Shown: positions 54,741 through 62,626 of the stretch, one piece after another
How positions within the stretch are numbered: position 1 is the first letter of the stretch
Layout: the number at the start of each line of letters is the position of its first letter
Source: Flavobacterium phragmitis
GTDB taxonomy: Bacteria; Bacteroidota; Bacteroidia; Flavobacteriales; Flavobacteriaceae
Length of the DNA stretch: 64,000 nt
Direction: 5' to 3'
NCBI RefSeq assembly: GCF_900112575.1
Contig: NZ_FOMH01000002.1
Coordinates: 434,001 to 498,000, forward strand
Notes under the pieces: model-generated
What the model saw: only the letters and a program-made list of their open reading frames with translations
What the model was told of the DNA's origin: nothing
Databases searched by the model: none
Made by a program: the position numbers and the translations under genes

Positions 54741-55037
54741 CTAATCTATTTCTTCGTAATCAACATACTCTCCCACTTTTTTGGTTTCGCGCGGGTGTTT
54801 AGCATTAGCCGTATTAATGATTATTTCATCATTATTATTTCTGCTTGTATTTTGCCAGGAGTTACTTTGATTATATTGTTGATTATATTGTTGTTGTCTC
54901 TGAAAATTTTCGCTTGCGTTTTCAACAGCTTTTTTTACCAATACCGGCAAAAAGATTCTAGCCAAAAATTTAAAAATATAATAAAAGGCAATAATCCCAA
55001 TAATAAATCTTAAACCTGAAAATGATGCTTCTTGCAT
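54741..55037 (-). CDS. DUF4834 family protein
   Basis: The 98-residue protein has an N-terminal hydrophobic segment (SGLRFIIGIIAFYYIFKFLARIF), then a Gln/Asn-rich stretch (RQQQYNQQYNQSNSWQNTSR) and an acidic end (EYVDYEEID). This layout is typical of DUF4834 proteins. Function is unknown. It lies 49 bases upstream of the yfhO gene's start and is probably cotranscribed with it. Confidence 0.82.
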   Translation of the reverse strand: MQEASFSGLRFIIGIIAFYYIFKFLARIFLPVLVKKAVENASENFQRQQQYNQQYNQSNSWQNTSRNNNDEIIINTANAKHPRETKKVGEYVDYEEID

Positions 55038-55115
55038 AACTATAATTTTTTTCCAAAATTAATAAATCCGTTGTTTAAAAATAAAATATGAATCTTAAAT
55101 AAATAATAAAATATG

Positions 55116-55123
55116 TACATTTG
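55116..55123 (+). promoter_or_regulatory. TACATTTG -7 box for the 55160 gene
   Basis: Match to TAnnTTTG, 36 bases before the ATG. Confidence 0.45.
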
Positions 55124-55159
55124 ATATGCGTTATTATATTTTAACCCAAAAAAAATTAT

Positions 55160-56128
55160 ATGTTTAAAATTAAAAACTTACTCGCCCCGGTACTTTTTTT
55201 TATTCCACAACTGTTTTTTGCGCAATATACTGATGTCATTAATTCTAATCGTCCAGGTGAAACCATGTCTGCCTACAGTGTGGGAAAATCTGTAATTCAA
55301 GGCGAACTTGGATTTTATGGTATTAAAGAAAAACACGATTTGTTAGATTATGACGGCAGCGGTTTAGGCACTGACTTTACACTGCGTTATGGAGCTTTTT
55401 TAGAACAATTAGAATTTGTATTTGACATACAATATCAAATGGCAAATTACGATACTCCTTACACCAGCTACAAAAAAAACAATTTCAGACAAACTGTTTT
55501 AGGTGCAAAATATCTTATTTATGATCCTTATAAAAACTATAAAAGAGAAGTTAACATTTACAGCTACAAAGCAAACCGTAATTTCCAGTGGCGTGAATTG
55601 ATTCCAGCGGTTTCTGTTTTTGCAGGAGCAAATTTCGTTGGAGCTGATAATCCGTATTACTTTTCTCCTGATGGCGCTATTTCTCCTAAAGTTTCCTTGA
55701 TTACTCAAAATGTTTTAGGCGGTGGTTCTTGGGTTTTTGTAACTAATATTATTGCAGATTACATCGGTACAGACTATCCAAGTTACGGATATGTATTAAC
55801 TTTGACCCACGGTTTTAACGACAAATGGTCTGGTTTTGTTGAAAACCAAGGATATAAAAGCGACTTTTACAGCGATTCTATTATTCGAGGCGGTGCTGCT
55901 TATCTCCTTTCTGCCAATATGCAGGTTGATGCTTCGATAAGCACTAACTTTAAAAACACCCCTTCTGTTTTATACGGAGGAGTTGGCGTTTCATGGCGTT
56001 ACGATGGATGGTATAAAGAAAAAGTGATAGAAGCTAAAAATAACGATAGAGCCAAAAAGAACCTTGACAACGAAAAAAGCGTTGATTATCAAGAAAAAGA
56101 AAGAAGACGTAAGGCTAAATACGAATAG
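55160..56128 (+). CDS. Outer-membrane beta-barrel protein (MetA-pathway phenol degradation-like)
   Basis: The 322-residue product has a signal peptide (LAPVLFFIPQLFFAQ) and alternating beta strands up to about residue 275: TDVINSNRPGETMSAYSVGKS near the start, then GFVENQGYKSDFYSDSIIRG and GGVGVSWRYDGWYK. It resembles the 'transporter' (phenol MetA-deg) barrel family. The last 40 residues are charged (RAKKNLDNEKSVDYQEKERR) and unlike a barrel, possibly a periplasmic tail. Substrate unknown. Confidence 0.8.
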   Translation: MFKIKNLLAPVLFFIPQLFFAQYTDVINSNRPGETMSAYSVGKSVIQGELGFYGIKEKHDLLDYDGSGLGTDFTLRYGAFLEQLEFVFDIQYQMANYDTPYTSYKKNNFRQTVLGAKYLIYDPYKNYKREVNIYSYKANRNFQWRELIPAVSVFAGANFVGADNPYYFSPDGAISPKVSLITQNVLGGGSWVFVTNIIADYIGTDYPSYGYVLTLTHGFNDKWSGFVENQGYKSDFYSDSIIRGGAAYLLSANMQVDASISTNFKNTPSVLYGGVGVSWRYDGWYKEKVIEAKNNDRAKKNLDNEKSVDYQEKERRRKAKYE

Positions 56129-56158
56129 TTTTTTTGTGAGAAAAAACGTAATTTTTTT

Positions 56159-56189
56159 TTGATTTTGTAGTATTATTTCTTTACATTTG
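56159..56189 (+). promoter_or_regulatory. Promoter of the C10 protease gene
   Basis: TTG at 56159-56161, 20 bases, TACATTTG at 56182-56189; ATG 31 bases later. Confidence 0.6.
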
Positions 56190-56220
56190 ATAGAATTACT
56201 AATTTTAAATTCTATCTACC

Positions 56221-57450
56221 ATGGCAAACCACTTAAAACCTGACAAAAAAAACATTTTCAACAAACTTTATTTTTTGTTATTTTTTTTCATTTTACTTTC
56301 ATGCAGTAATGAAAATGAGAATAACAAATTAATTTCATCAGACTCTTCTAATAGTGTAAATTCAACAATAGCGTTGGAGATTGCAAAATCTTATTTTATA
56401 AGGAATATTTCCTTCAATAAAAATAAAATCACTAGCAAAACAGTAAAAGATTTAGTTACTTATAAAACATCGGAAAAAGATAACGCCTTTTATGTAATTA
56501 ATTACAAAGAAGGCGGTTTTCTTGTAATTGCAGCTGACAATAGACTAAGTCCAATATTAGCATTTTCGGATGTTGGGGTATATTCTAACGATCCCAGTGA
56601 AACACCAGATGCTGTTTTAGTTTGGATGGATAGTCAAAAAGAGCAAGTAAAATATGTAATCCAAAATAAACTAAAGCAAAATGAAAATATTGCTTTTGAA
56701 TGGGATTTATTACTAAATGATAAAACTCAAAATTCACAAAAGAAAAACTCTTCAAATTTAAGTAATAAAACGAAAGAGGTCCCTGAAGAGACGGGATGTG
56801 AAGACACATATTATACCAAAACTCCTCTTTTAACAACCAAATGGGATCAGGGATTTACTTTTAACAATCTAGTTCCATTAATATGCCCTACAAAACCTGG
56901 AGGAAAAGCTCCTACTGGATGCGTAGCAACTTCAATTGCTCAAGTACTATTTTATTTTAAGAAACCTAATAGTTATAACTGGGCTAATATGCCAATAGAT
57001 TACGGAACATACGACACACAAATTTTAATGAGAGATGCTGGAGAATCTGTAAATATGACATATTCTTGTGGTGGATCTGGAGCATATGGCTATTCAATTG
57101 CACCTTCTTTAAAAAACTATTTTAAGTATTCAAATGCAACCTATTCAACTACATATGATTGGAACAAAGTCATAAATAGTCTCGATCAAAACAAACCTGT
57201 TATTTTAGGAGGCTACAATTCGTCAACACTTGCAGGGCATTCCTGGGTTTGCGATGGTTACACACAATGGACTTCACATGAAGTAGATTATTTAGGCCAT
57301 TGTACAGGACTTGCTGTAAGTTACTTATATTTCCATATGAATTGGGGATGGGGAGGGAATAATAATGGTAACTACGCATACAATAATTTTAATCCATCAG
57401 GGACTTCATATAATTCGGGCATCGATATGGTATATAATATAACACCTTAA
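56221..57450 (+). CDS. C10-family (streptopain-like) cysteine protease, lipoprotein
   Basis: The 409-residue secreted thiol protease carries a lipoprotein signal (FFFILLSC, Cys28). A propeptide of the Spi/streptopain type (about 45-185, with FYVINYKEGGFLVIAADNRL) keeps it inactive. The catalytic domain has Cys234 in APTGCVATSIAQVLFY, His340 in STLAGHSWVCDGY and the WGWGG segment. A lipoprotein gene follows 11 bases later. In Bacteroides fragilis, C10 proteases come with small inhibitors, so the partner may be one. Confidence 0.9.
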   Translation: MANHLKPDKKNIFNKLYFLLFFFILLSCSNENENNKLISSDSSNSVNSTIALEIAKSYFIRNISFNKNKITSKTVKDLVTYKTSEKDNAFYVINYKEGGFLVIAADNRLSPILAFSDVGVYSNDPSETPDAVLVWMDSQKEQVKYVIQNKLKQNENIAFEWDLLLNDKTQNSQKKNSSNLSNKTKEVPEETGCEDTYYTKTPLLTTKWDQGFTFNNLVPLICPTKPGGKAPTGCVATSIAQVLFYFKKPNSYNWANMPIDYGTYDTQILMRDAGESVNMTYSCGGSGAYGYSIAPSLKNYFKYSNATYSTTYDWNKVINSLDQNKPVILGGYNSSTLAGHSWVCDGYTQWTSHEVDYLGHCTGLAVSYLYFHMNWGWGGNNNGNYAYNNFNPSGTSYNSGIDMVYNITP

Positions 57451-57461
57451 ACTAAATCAAC

Positions 57462-57959
57462 ATGAAAAATATTTTTTTTATCCTTTTAACCACAGTTGTT
57501 TTTTATTCATGTGATAGTGAAACTACTCCCAAAAAAGCAACCAATTTGCAAACATATATTAATGTAAATCTTAAAGATCATAATTCAGGTGAAAATCTTT
57601 TAGGCACAGAAAACTTCCCAGAAAACATAATTCGTGCAGATTATCTTATTGGAGGGAAAATAGTTTTCAATAATAACTATGCTTTTAACAGTGACTATCC
57701 TAACAATTTATATATTGTTAATGAATTTAATAAACATTATGTTAAGGTGTTTCTTAATGACGACAACACTGAAGCTTTTCCAATAACATATTTACATTGG
57801 AACAAAACTGAAACAGATACTATCAAAGTAAAATATGATCGAGAAAACGGAAAATTTGGAATTTCTGTGACTTTAGAAAAAGTATGGGTTAATAATGTAC
57901 TTGTGTGGGAGGTTGCAAAACAAGGACAGAGTGGTTCAGATATTACTATCTATAAATAA
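57462..57959 (+). CDS. Lipoprotein partner of the C10 protease, candidate inhibitor
   Basis: The 165-residue product has a lipoprotein signal (FFILLTTVVFYSC, Cys17) and a beta-rich mature domain (TYINVNLKDHNSGENLLG, TEAFPITYLHWNKTETDTIK). I recognise no family. It starts 11 bases after the protease stop and shares its promoter and terminator. By analogy with the Bacteroides C10 protease-inhibitor pairs, it might be an inhibitor or chaperone; this is inference. Confidence 0.72.
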   Translation: MKNIFFILLTTVVFYSCDSETTPKKATNLQTYINVNLKDHNSGENLLGTENFPENIIRADYLIGGKIVFNNNYAFNSDYPNNLYIVNEFNKHYVKVFLNDDNTEAFPITYLHWNKTETDTIKVKYDRENGKFGISVTLEKVWVNNVLVWEVAKQGQSGSDITIYK

Positions 57960-57974
57960 ACTCAAAGTAAAAAT

Positions 57975-58000
57975 AAAGCCCATTCATTTGGGCTTTTTTT
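57975..58000 (+). terminator. Terminator after the C10 protease operon
   Basis: AAAGCCCA / TGGGCTTT with a T run. Confidence 0.8.
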
Positions 58001-58087
58001 ATACAACTCTTTTTTGTTAAATTAAAGATAGCTATATTCGTTCCTAAATCAATGTTGATTAAAAAAATACAATTAATAAAATCTTAA

Positions 58088-59206
58088 ATGATTACAATTA
58101 AAGAAGCCAAAAGCAAAAAAGAATTAACCGAATACATTAAATTTCCTTTCTCTTTATACAAGGATAATCCGTATTGGGTTCCGCCAATCATTGCAGATGA
58201 ATTGGAATCTTTTGACAAAACCAAAAATCCTGCTTTTGATAATGCTGAAGCATACTTTTACTTAGCCTACAGAGACAATAAAATTGTTGGCCGTATTACG
58301 GCAATCATTAATTGGTCTGAAGTTAACAATCAGCACAAAAGAAAAGTGCGTTTTGGTTGGTTTGATGTGATTGATGATATTGAAGTGACAAAAGCTTTGT
58401 TGGATAAGGTTTATGAATTGGGAAGAAAACACAATTTAGAACACGCAGAAGGTCCCATGGGTTTTTCGAATTTGGACAAAGTTGGTCTTCTAACAGAAGG
58501 TTACGATCAGGTTGGAACCATGATTACTTGGTACAATCATCCGTATTATGTAACACATTTGGAGCAGTTAGGATTTCAAGTCGAGAAACAATATATAGAA
58601 AGTATATTTCCTTTTTCAAATGTTAAACCTGAATTTTTCCAAAAAGCACAAGAACTAATCAAAAAACGTTACGGGCTAAAAGCGCTTAATTTCACCAAAA
58701 CAAAAGACATTATGCCTCATGTAGACAAAATGTTCGATTTGTTTAATGAAACCTATGCAAAACTCGCTTCGTTTGTTGCCATTTCAGATGTTCAGAAAGC
58801 TTATTTCAAAAAGAAATACATCAGTTTTATTAATCCAGAATATATCAAATTTGTATTGGACAAAGATGATAATTTAGTTGCTTTTAGTATTGTAATGCCG
58901 AGTTTTACTGAGGCTTTACAAAAAATAAAGGGAAAATTATTTCCGTTTGGTTTTCTACAGTTATTAAAAGCTAAAAAACACAGCAAAGATGTTGTCTTTT
59001 ACCTCATTGGAATTCATCCAGAATATCAAAATAAAGGGGTTACCGCTATTATTTTTGATGAATACTACAAAACATTTTCTGAAAAGGGAATTCAAAATTG
59101 CATTAGAACTCCTGAGTTATTAGAAAATAATGCTATTCATTTACTTTGGAAAAACTTTGACCCGATTATTCACTGCCAGAGAAAGACTTATTTGAAGAAT
59201 CTTTAG
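58088..59206 (+). CDS. GNAT-family N-acetyltransferase-like protein
   Basis: The 372-residue protein resembles the GNAT superfamily, with two related halves: VGRITAIINWSEVNNQHK ... VRFGWFDVIDD in the first, and VFYLIGIHPEYQNKGVTAIIF (the acetyl-CoA pyrophosphate loop, Q/R-x-x-G-x type) in the second. Homologues in Bacteroidota are sometimes named GTP cyclohydrolase; nothing here supports that. Substrate unknown. A repeat of the TAGTTTTCAGT family begins 2 bases after its stop. Confidence 0.75.
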   Translation: MITIKEAKSKKELTEYIKFPFSLYKDNPYWVPPIIADELESFDKTKNPAFDNAEAYFYLAYRDNKIVGRITAIINWSEVNNQHKRKVRFGWFDVIDDIEVTKALLDKVYELGRKHNLEHAEGPMGFSNLDKVGLLTEGYDQVGTMITWYNHPYYVTHLEQLGFQVEKQYIESIFPFSNVKPEFFQKAQELIKKRYGLKALNFTKTKDIMPHVDKMFDLFNETYAKLASFVAISDVQKAYFKKKYISFINPEYIKFVLDKDDNLVAFSIVMPSFTEALQKIKGKLFPFGFLQLLKAKKHSKDVVFYLIGIHPEYQNKGVTAIIFDEYYKTFSEKGIQNCIRTPELLENNAIHLLWKNFDPIIHCQRKTYLKNL

Positions 59207-59208
59207 TT

Positions 59209-59233
59209 TAGTTTTCAGTCGTAGTTTTCAGCC
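59209..59233. repeat. 'TAGTTTTCAGT' family, copy 3
   Basis: TAGTTTTCAGTCGTAG and a second GTTTTCAG, directly after the acetyltransferase stop. Confidence 0.55.
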
Positions 59234-59250
59234 ACAAAAAAAAACCAAAA

Positions 59251-59472
59251 GTGGATAACAATAATTTTTTGATAATTATTTGTGACGAATGTACAAGTGA
59301 ATTTTACAAAGATTCTTCTCTGGTGAAAAATCCATCTCCTGAGTGCGCGCATGTATTATATAGCTATAAAAATTGTAATCATGAGTTTGAAAATCAGAGA
59401 TGTAAAAAATGCTATTGGAATGGAATTTCAAGCGAATACATAAGTAAACTTAAATCTGAAAAGAAATTATAA
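59251..59472 (+). CDS. Possible Cys-rich small protein with two CxxC pairs
   Basis: The 73-residue frame begins with GTG, a rare start in this organism. It carries CDEC near the N-terminus and NCNHEFENQRCKKCYW later, a zinc-ribbon-like pattern (two C-x2-C pairs plus His). No family is recognised. A terminator follows directly. The start codon and the nearby repeat make it less certain than its neighbours. Confidence 0.45.
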   Translation: MDNNNFLIIICDECTSEFYKDSSLVKNPSPECAHVLYSYKNCNHEFENQRCKKCYWNGISSEYISKLKSEKKL

Positions 59473-59477
59473 AAATA

Positions 59478-59509
59478 AAAAACCATTCGCCCCCAAACGA
59501 ATGGTTTTT
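59478..59509. terminator. Terminator
   Basis: AAAAACCATTCG / CGAATGGTTTTT, 12-bp stem, between convergent genes. Confidence 0.8.
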
Positions 59510-59535
59510 AACTTCATAGTCACTTTCATTTATCT

Positions 59536-60021
59536 TTATTCTACTTTACAATCTACTTTTGATAAAGTATTTTTTGCATCAAATTTTAATTTGGTTTTAT
59601 CTTTAAAAGAGAATTTTCCATTTGCTTCCACTACATCACCATAACCTTCTATAAAAGCACCATCTTTTTGCAGAAAAGCAACTTCTCTAACAGAAGAAAC
59701 TCCTTCAGACATAAACGTATAATCGGCAATTAAAGTATCTCCTTTCATGTTTCCAATTAAGCTTCCTTCATTTTTATCTTTTCCAACTATATTGTAGCTT
59801 AATTTTCCGTTTACTTCTTGGTGAGAATTTACATTAAAACTCATTTCTATTACGCTTCCATTCGATCTCCAAGCATAACATTGATCTCCGGCAGGTTCTA
59901 CAATTTCAGCTTCTTTTGGCGGACTTGGAGTAATTTGTACCGGCTCTGTTGTAGTCGTTTCTTTTTTACAGGAAGAAAGAACTATTAGAATTAGAGTCGT
60001 TATAGTAATAACTTTTTTCAT
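59536..60021 (-). CDS. Predicted lipoprotein of unknown function
   Basis: The 161-residue product has a lipoprotein signal (TITTLILIVLSSC, Cys18), a Thr/Glu/Pro-rich linker and a beta-rich domain (VIEMSFNVNSHQEVNGKLSYN, GSLIGNMKGDTLIADYTFM). I recall related small flavobacterial lipoproteins. Function unknown. Confidence 0.75.
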   Translation of the reverse strand: MKKVITITTLILIVLSSCKKETTTTEPVQITPSPPKEAEIVEPAGDQCYAWRSNGSVIEMSFNVNSHQEVNGKLSYNIVGKDKNEGSLIGNMKGDTLIADYTFMSEGVSSVREVAFLQKDGAFIEGYGDVVEANGKFSFKDKTKLKFDAKNTLSKVDCKVE

Positions 60022-60073
60022 ACTTGTCTTTATTTTTATTTTGTTGATTATGAAATAAAATTAGTTCAAATAA

Positions 60074-60108
60074 AAAAAAATCCATTCTTACAAAGAATGG
60101 ATTTTTTT
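60074..60108 (-). terminator. Terminator after the alpha-oxoamine synthase gene
   Basis: AAATCCATTCTT / AAGAATGGATTT, 4-base loop, A and T runs. Confidence 0.85.
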
Positions 60109-60144
60109 ACATAATTCCCATGTGGGAAAATTTATTTCAGATAA

Positions 60145-61404
60145 TTAAGAAACGTCTACTGTAGTACGTTCTGCTATTTCTTTATATGTTCCGTTTGTCA
60201 ATTTCTCACGAATTGCTTCAAAAGCCGTTAAAGTCTCTTCAATATCTGCTAATGTATGAGAAGCTGTTGGAATCATTCTTAATAAAATAATTCCTTTTGG
60301 AATAACCGGATATACAACTATAGAAAGGAAAATACCATAGTTTTCTCTTAAATCATTCACCATTACCATTGCTTCAGGAATACTTCCCTCTAAGTAAACT
60401 GGTGTAATACAAGTATTAGTATCTCCAATGTTGAATCCTTTTTCTTTAAGACCGTTTTGTAATGCATTTACATTTTCCCAAAGTTTGTCTTTAATTGCAG
60501 AAGATTGACGCAATAACTCTAAACGTTTCAAAGATCCAATTGTTTGAATCATTGGCAATGCTTTAGCAAACATTTGAGAACGTAAATTGTATTTCAAATA
60601 ATCAATAACCGATTTATCAGCTGCTACAAAAGCACCAATATTAGCCATAGATTTTGCAAAAGTAGAAAAGTAAACATCAATCTGATCTTGGACTCCCTGC
60701 TCCTCACCTGCTCCAGCACCTGTTTTTCCAAGTGTACCAAAACCGTGTGCATCATCTACTAATAATCTGAAATTGTATTTTTTCTTTAATTCAGCAATCT
60801 CTTTTAGTTTTCCTTGCTGTCCACGCATTCCGAAAACACCTTCTGTAATAAATAAAATTCCTCCTCCAGTTTCTTCAGCCATTTTAGTAGCACGCTGCAA
60901 GTTTTTCTCCATACTTTCCAAATCATTGTGTTTGTATGTGAAACGTTTACCCATGTGTAAACGAACACCATCAATGATACAAGCATGTGAGTCAACATCA
61001 TAAACGATAATGTCATTTTTAGTAACCAAAGCGTCAATGATAGAAACCATTCCTTGGTAACCAAAATTCAATAAATAAGCAGATTCTTTCATTACGAATT
61101 CAGCCAATTCATTTTCTAATTGTTCGTGGTACGTAGTATGTCCAGACATCATACGTGCTCCCATCGGGTAAGCTGCTCCAAACTGAATTGCGGCATCTGT
61201 ATCTGCTTTACGAACTTCTGGGTGATTGGCTAAACCTAAATAATCATTTAAACTCCAGTTCAGGATATTTTTTCCATGAAACTGCATTCTTGGTCCTAGT
61301 TCACCTTCTAATTTTGGGAAAACATAATATCCCTCAGCTTGTGAAGCCCATTTTCCTAAAGGACCTTTATTTTCTTGAATTCTTTCGAATAAATCTTTTA
61401 CCAT
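60145..61404 (-). CDS. Alpha-oxoamine synthase-family PLP enzyme
   Basis: The 419-residue PLP enzyme joins an amino acid with an acyl-CoA. Features are HGKNILNWSLNDYLGLANHP, YDVDSHACIIDGV (His140), LLVDDAHGFGTLG and the PLP lysine Lys251 in STFAKSMANIGAF. The family covers 2-amino-3-ketobutyrate CoA ligase (Kbl), serine palmitoyltransferase (Spt) and, in Bacteroidota, cysteate acyltransferase for sulfonolipids. The N-terminal extension and the STFAKS motif lean toward the lipid enzymes, but I cannot choose with certainty. A TATTTTTG box lies 40-46 bases upstream. Confidence 0.8.
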   Translation of the reverse strand: MVKDLFERIQENKGPLGKWASQAEGYYVFPKLEGELGPRMQFHGKNILNWSLNDYLGLANHPEVRKADTDAAIQFGAAYPMGARMMSGHTTYHEQLENELAEFVMKESAYLLNFGYQGMVSIIDALVTKNDIIVYDVDSHACIIDGVRLHMGKRFTYKHNDLESMEKNLQRATKMAEETGGGILFITEGVFGMRGQQGKLKEIAELKKKYNFRLLVDDAHGFGTLGKTGAGAGEEQGVQDQIDVYFSTFAKSMANIGAFVAADKSVIDYLKYNLRSQMFAKALPMIQTIGSLKRLELLRQSSAIKDKLWENVNALQNGLKEKGFNIGDTNTCITPVYLEGSIPEAMVMVNDLRENYGIFLSIVVYPVIPKGIILLRMIPTASHTLADIEETLTAFEAIREKLTNGTYKEIAERTTVDVS

Positions 61405-61442
61405 AATATTATAGTGTAGTATTTTTTAACTTAATCAGCGAG

Positions 61443-61450
61443 CAAAAATA
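61443..61450 (-). promoter_or_regulatory. TATTTTTG -7 box for the alpha-oxoamine synthase gene
   Basis: Consensus match on the minus strand, 39 bases before the ATG. Confidence 0.45.
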
Positions 61451-61594
61451 ATCATTATTCTTCTAAAATTCAGACTGTCATTTATTTTTATTTAAAAATA
61501 ATGAACATCCTCTTTTTAATACGATTTACCTCTTATCCAAATTGTAAAAATGCTTATAACTTAAACAGAGAATTATATTTTTCTTATGATTTTT

Positions 61595-61620
61595 ATCACA
61601 ATCATTAAACAAATTGTGAT
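61595..61620. promoter_or_regulatory. Dyad ATCACAAT-N10-ATTGTGAT
   Basis: Perfect 8-bp arms, directly upstream of a plus-strand TATCTTTG box (61622-61629). It resembles an activator or repressor site, but the arm order is the reverse of CRP/FNR sites. Confidence 0.4.
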
Positions 61621-61635
61621 TTATCTTTGCTAAAG

Positions 61636-61746
61636 ATTTAAGTCATGAGCGCTTTACTAAGCACAAAAGACTATCAGCTTTAAATATTTTGAATTAGTAA
61701 AAAAACAAGAGAAGATTTTTAGGAACGAATCGGCTCTTGTTTTTTG
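61636..61746 (+). ncRNA. Candidate small RNA beside ytfE
   Basis: In a 372-base gap, a plus-strand unit can be read: the dyad, the -7 box TATCTTTG, a predicted start near 61636, and a strong terminator at 61700-61746 (AAAAAACAAGAG / CTCTTGTTTTTT). No plus-strand gene lies downstream; ytfE is on the other strand. The transcript would be about 110 bases. It could encode a 12-residue peptide (61645-61683, MSALLSTKDYQL). No known RNA family is recognised. Confidence 0.35.
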
Positions 61747-61776
61747 TTTTTAATAAAAACCATGTTCAAAATTTCC

Positions 61777-62508
61777 CTATCCCACCTCAACAAAGTCTTT
61801 TTCCAAAACTTCTGCTTTTGGAAATAGAATATTATTTTCTAAATGAATGTGTTTGTGCAAATCTGCTTCAAATTCTTTCAACATGGCAAAAGTCACTCTA
61901 TAAGTTGTACAGGCATCGGCTGGAGGTGTATAATTATTGGTCAATGATGCGATTTCTCTAAAGCGTTCGCCTTCATTATCATGTTCATGCATCATCATGG
62001 CAATCGGATTTGAAACTGTACCAAAAGAGGGCTGATGCAGAATCCCATCTGATTCTTTAGTTTTTACCATTCGTTTAACGAAAGGAAATAATACCAACTC
62101 TTCTTTTTTCATGTGCTGTGCTAATTCTCCCGCACAGCCAATAAACAATTCATTAATTCGGAATAATTCAGGATGGTTTGCACCGTGAACTTTACACAAT
62201 TTATCTAAAAAGGGAATCAAAACATTCGTTTTTTCCTCCACATAACGATGATGCGTTTTTTCGATATAATCGACTAATAAATCTAAAGGCCAGGAATTAA
62301 AATCGATACTTCTATTATTCTCAGATTGTGCTACCTGAAGAATATTTTCCAGTAAAGTATCTGCATCAATATCCTGCTTCTTGCAAACTTCATTTACAGT
62401 TCTATTTCCCTTACAGCAAAAATCGATTCTGTATTTGGAGAAAACGGCTGCTGTTCTAAAATCTTCAGCTACAAATGATCCTATTGTTTTTTCTTTTAAA
62501 CTTTCCAT
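61777..62508 (-). CDS. ytfE: Iron-sulfur cluster repair di-iron protein (Ric/YtfE/ScdA)
   Basis: The 243-residue protein repairs Fe-S clusters after nitric oxide or oxidative damage. The N-terminal ScdA-type domain has SKYRIDFCCKGNRT, with paired Cys. The C-terminal hemerythrin-like bundle carries the iron-binding His and Glu residues: HHRYVEEKTN, QHMKKEELVLFPF, MMHEHDNEGERF and DLHKHIHLENNILFPKA. An operator-like site identical in type to that before rrf2 lies 43-64 bases upstream. Confidence 0.92.
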   Translation of the reverse strand: MESLKEKTIGSFVAEDFRTAAVFSKYRIDFCCKGNRTVNEVCKKQDIDADTLLENILQVAQSENNRSIDFNSWPLDLLVDYIEKTHHRYVEEKTNVLIPFLDKLCKVHGANHPELFRINELFIGCAGELAQHMKKEELVLFPFVKRMVKTKESDGILHQPSFGTVSNPIAMMMHEHDNEGERFREIASLTNNYTPPADACTTYRVTFAMLKEFEADLHKHIHLENNILFPKAEVLEKDFVEVG

Positions 62509-62550
62509 CTTTCAAAAAATTACTTTTAATATTTAATCATTTTATTTCAA

Positions 62551-62572
62551 TAAAAGACAATTTTATCTTTTA
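62551..62572. promoter_or_regulatory. Operator-like dyad before ytfE
   Basis: TAAAAGAC-N6-ATCTTTTA, nearly palindromic. It shares 18 of 22 positions with the site at 63669-63690 before the Rrf2 gene. Confidence 0.5.
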
Positions 62573-62582
62573 TTGTGTTATA

Positions 62583-62617
62583 AAAAAACTCCAACCTCAA
62601 TTTAGATTGGAGTTTTT
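62583..62617 (-). terminator. Terminator after the cupredoxin gene
   Basis: AAAAACTCCAA / TTGGAGTTTTT, 10 bases past the stop. Confidence 0.85.
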
Positions 62618-62626
62618 AGTATTTAT

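Noticed and set aside
54860..54905. Short tandem Gln/Asn codon run inside the DUF4834 gene
   Set aside because: Ordinary low-complexity linker of this family, not a regulatory repeat.
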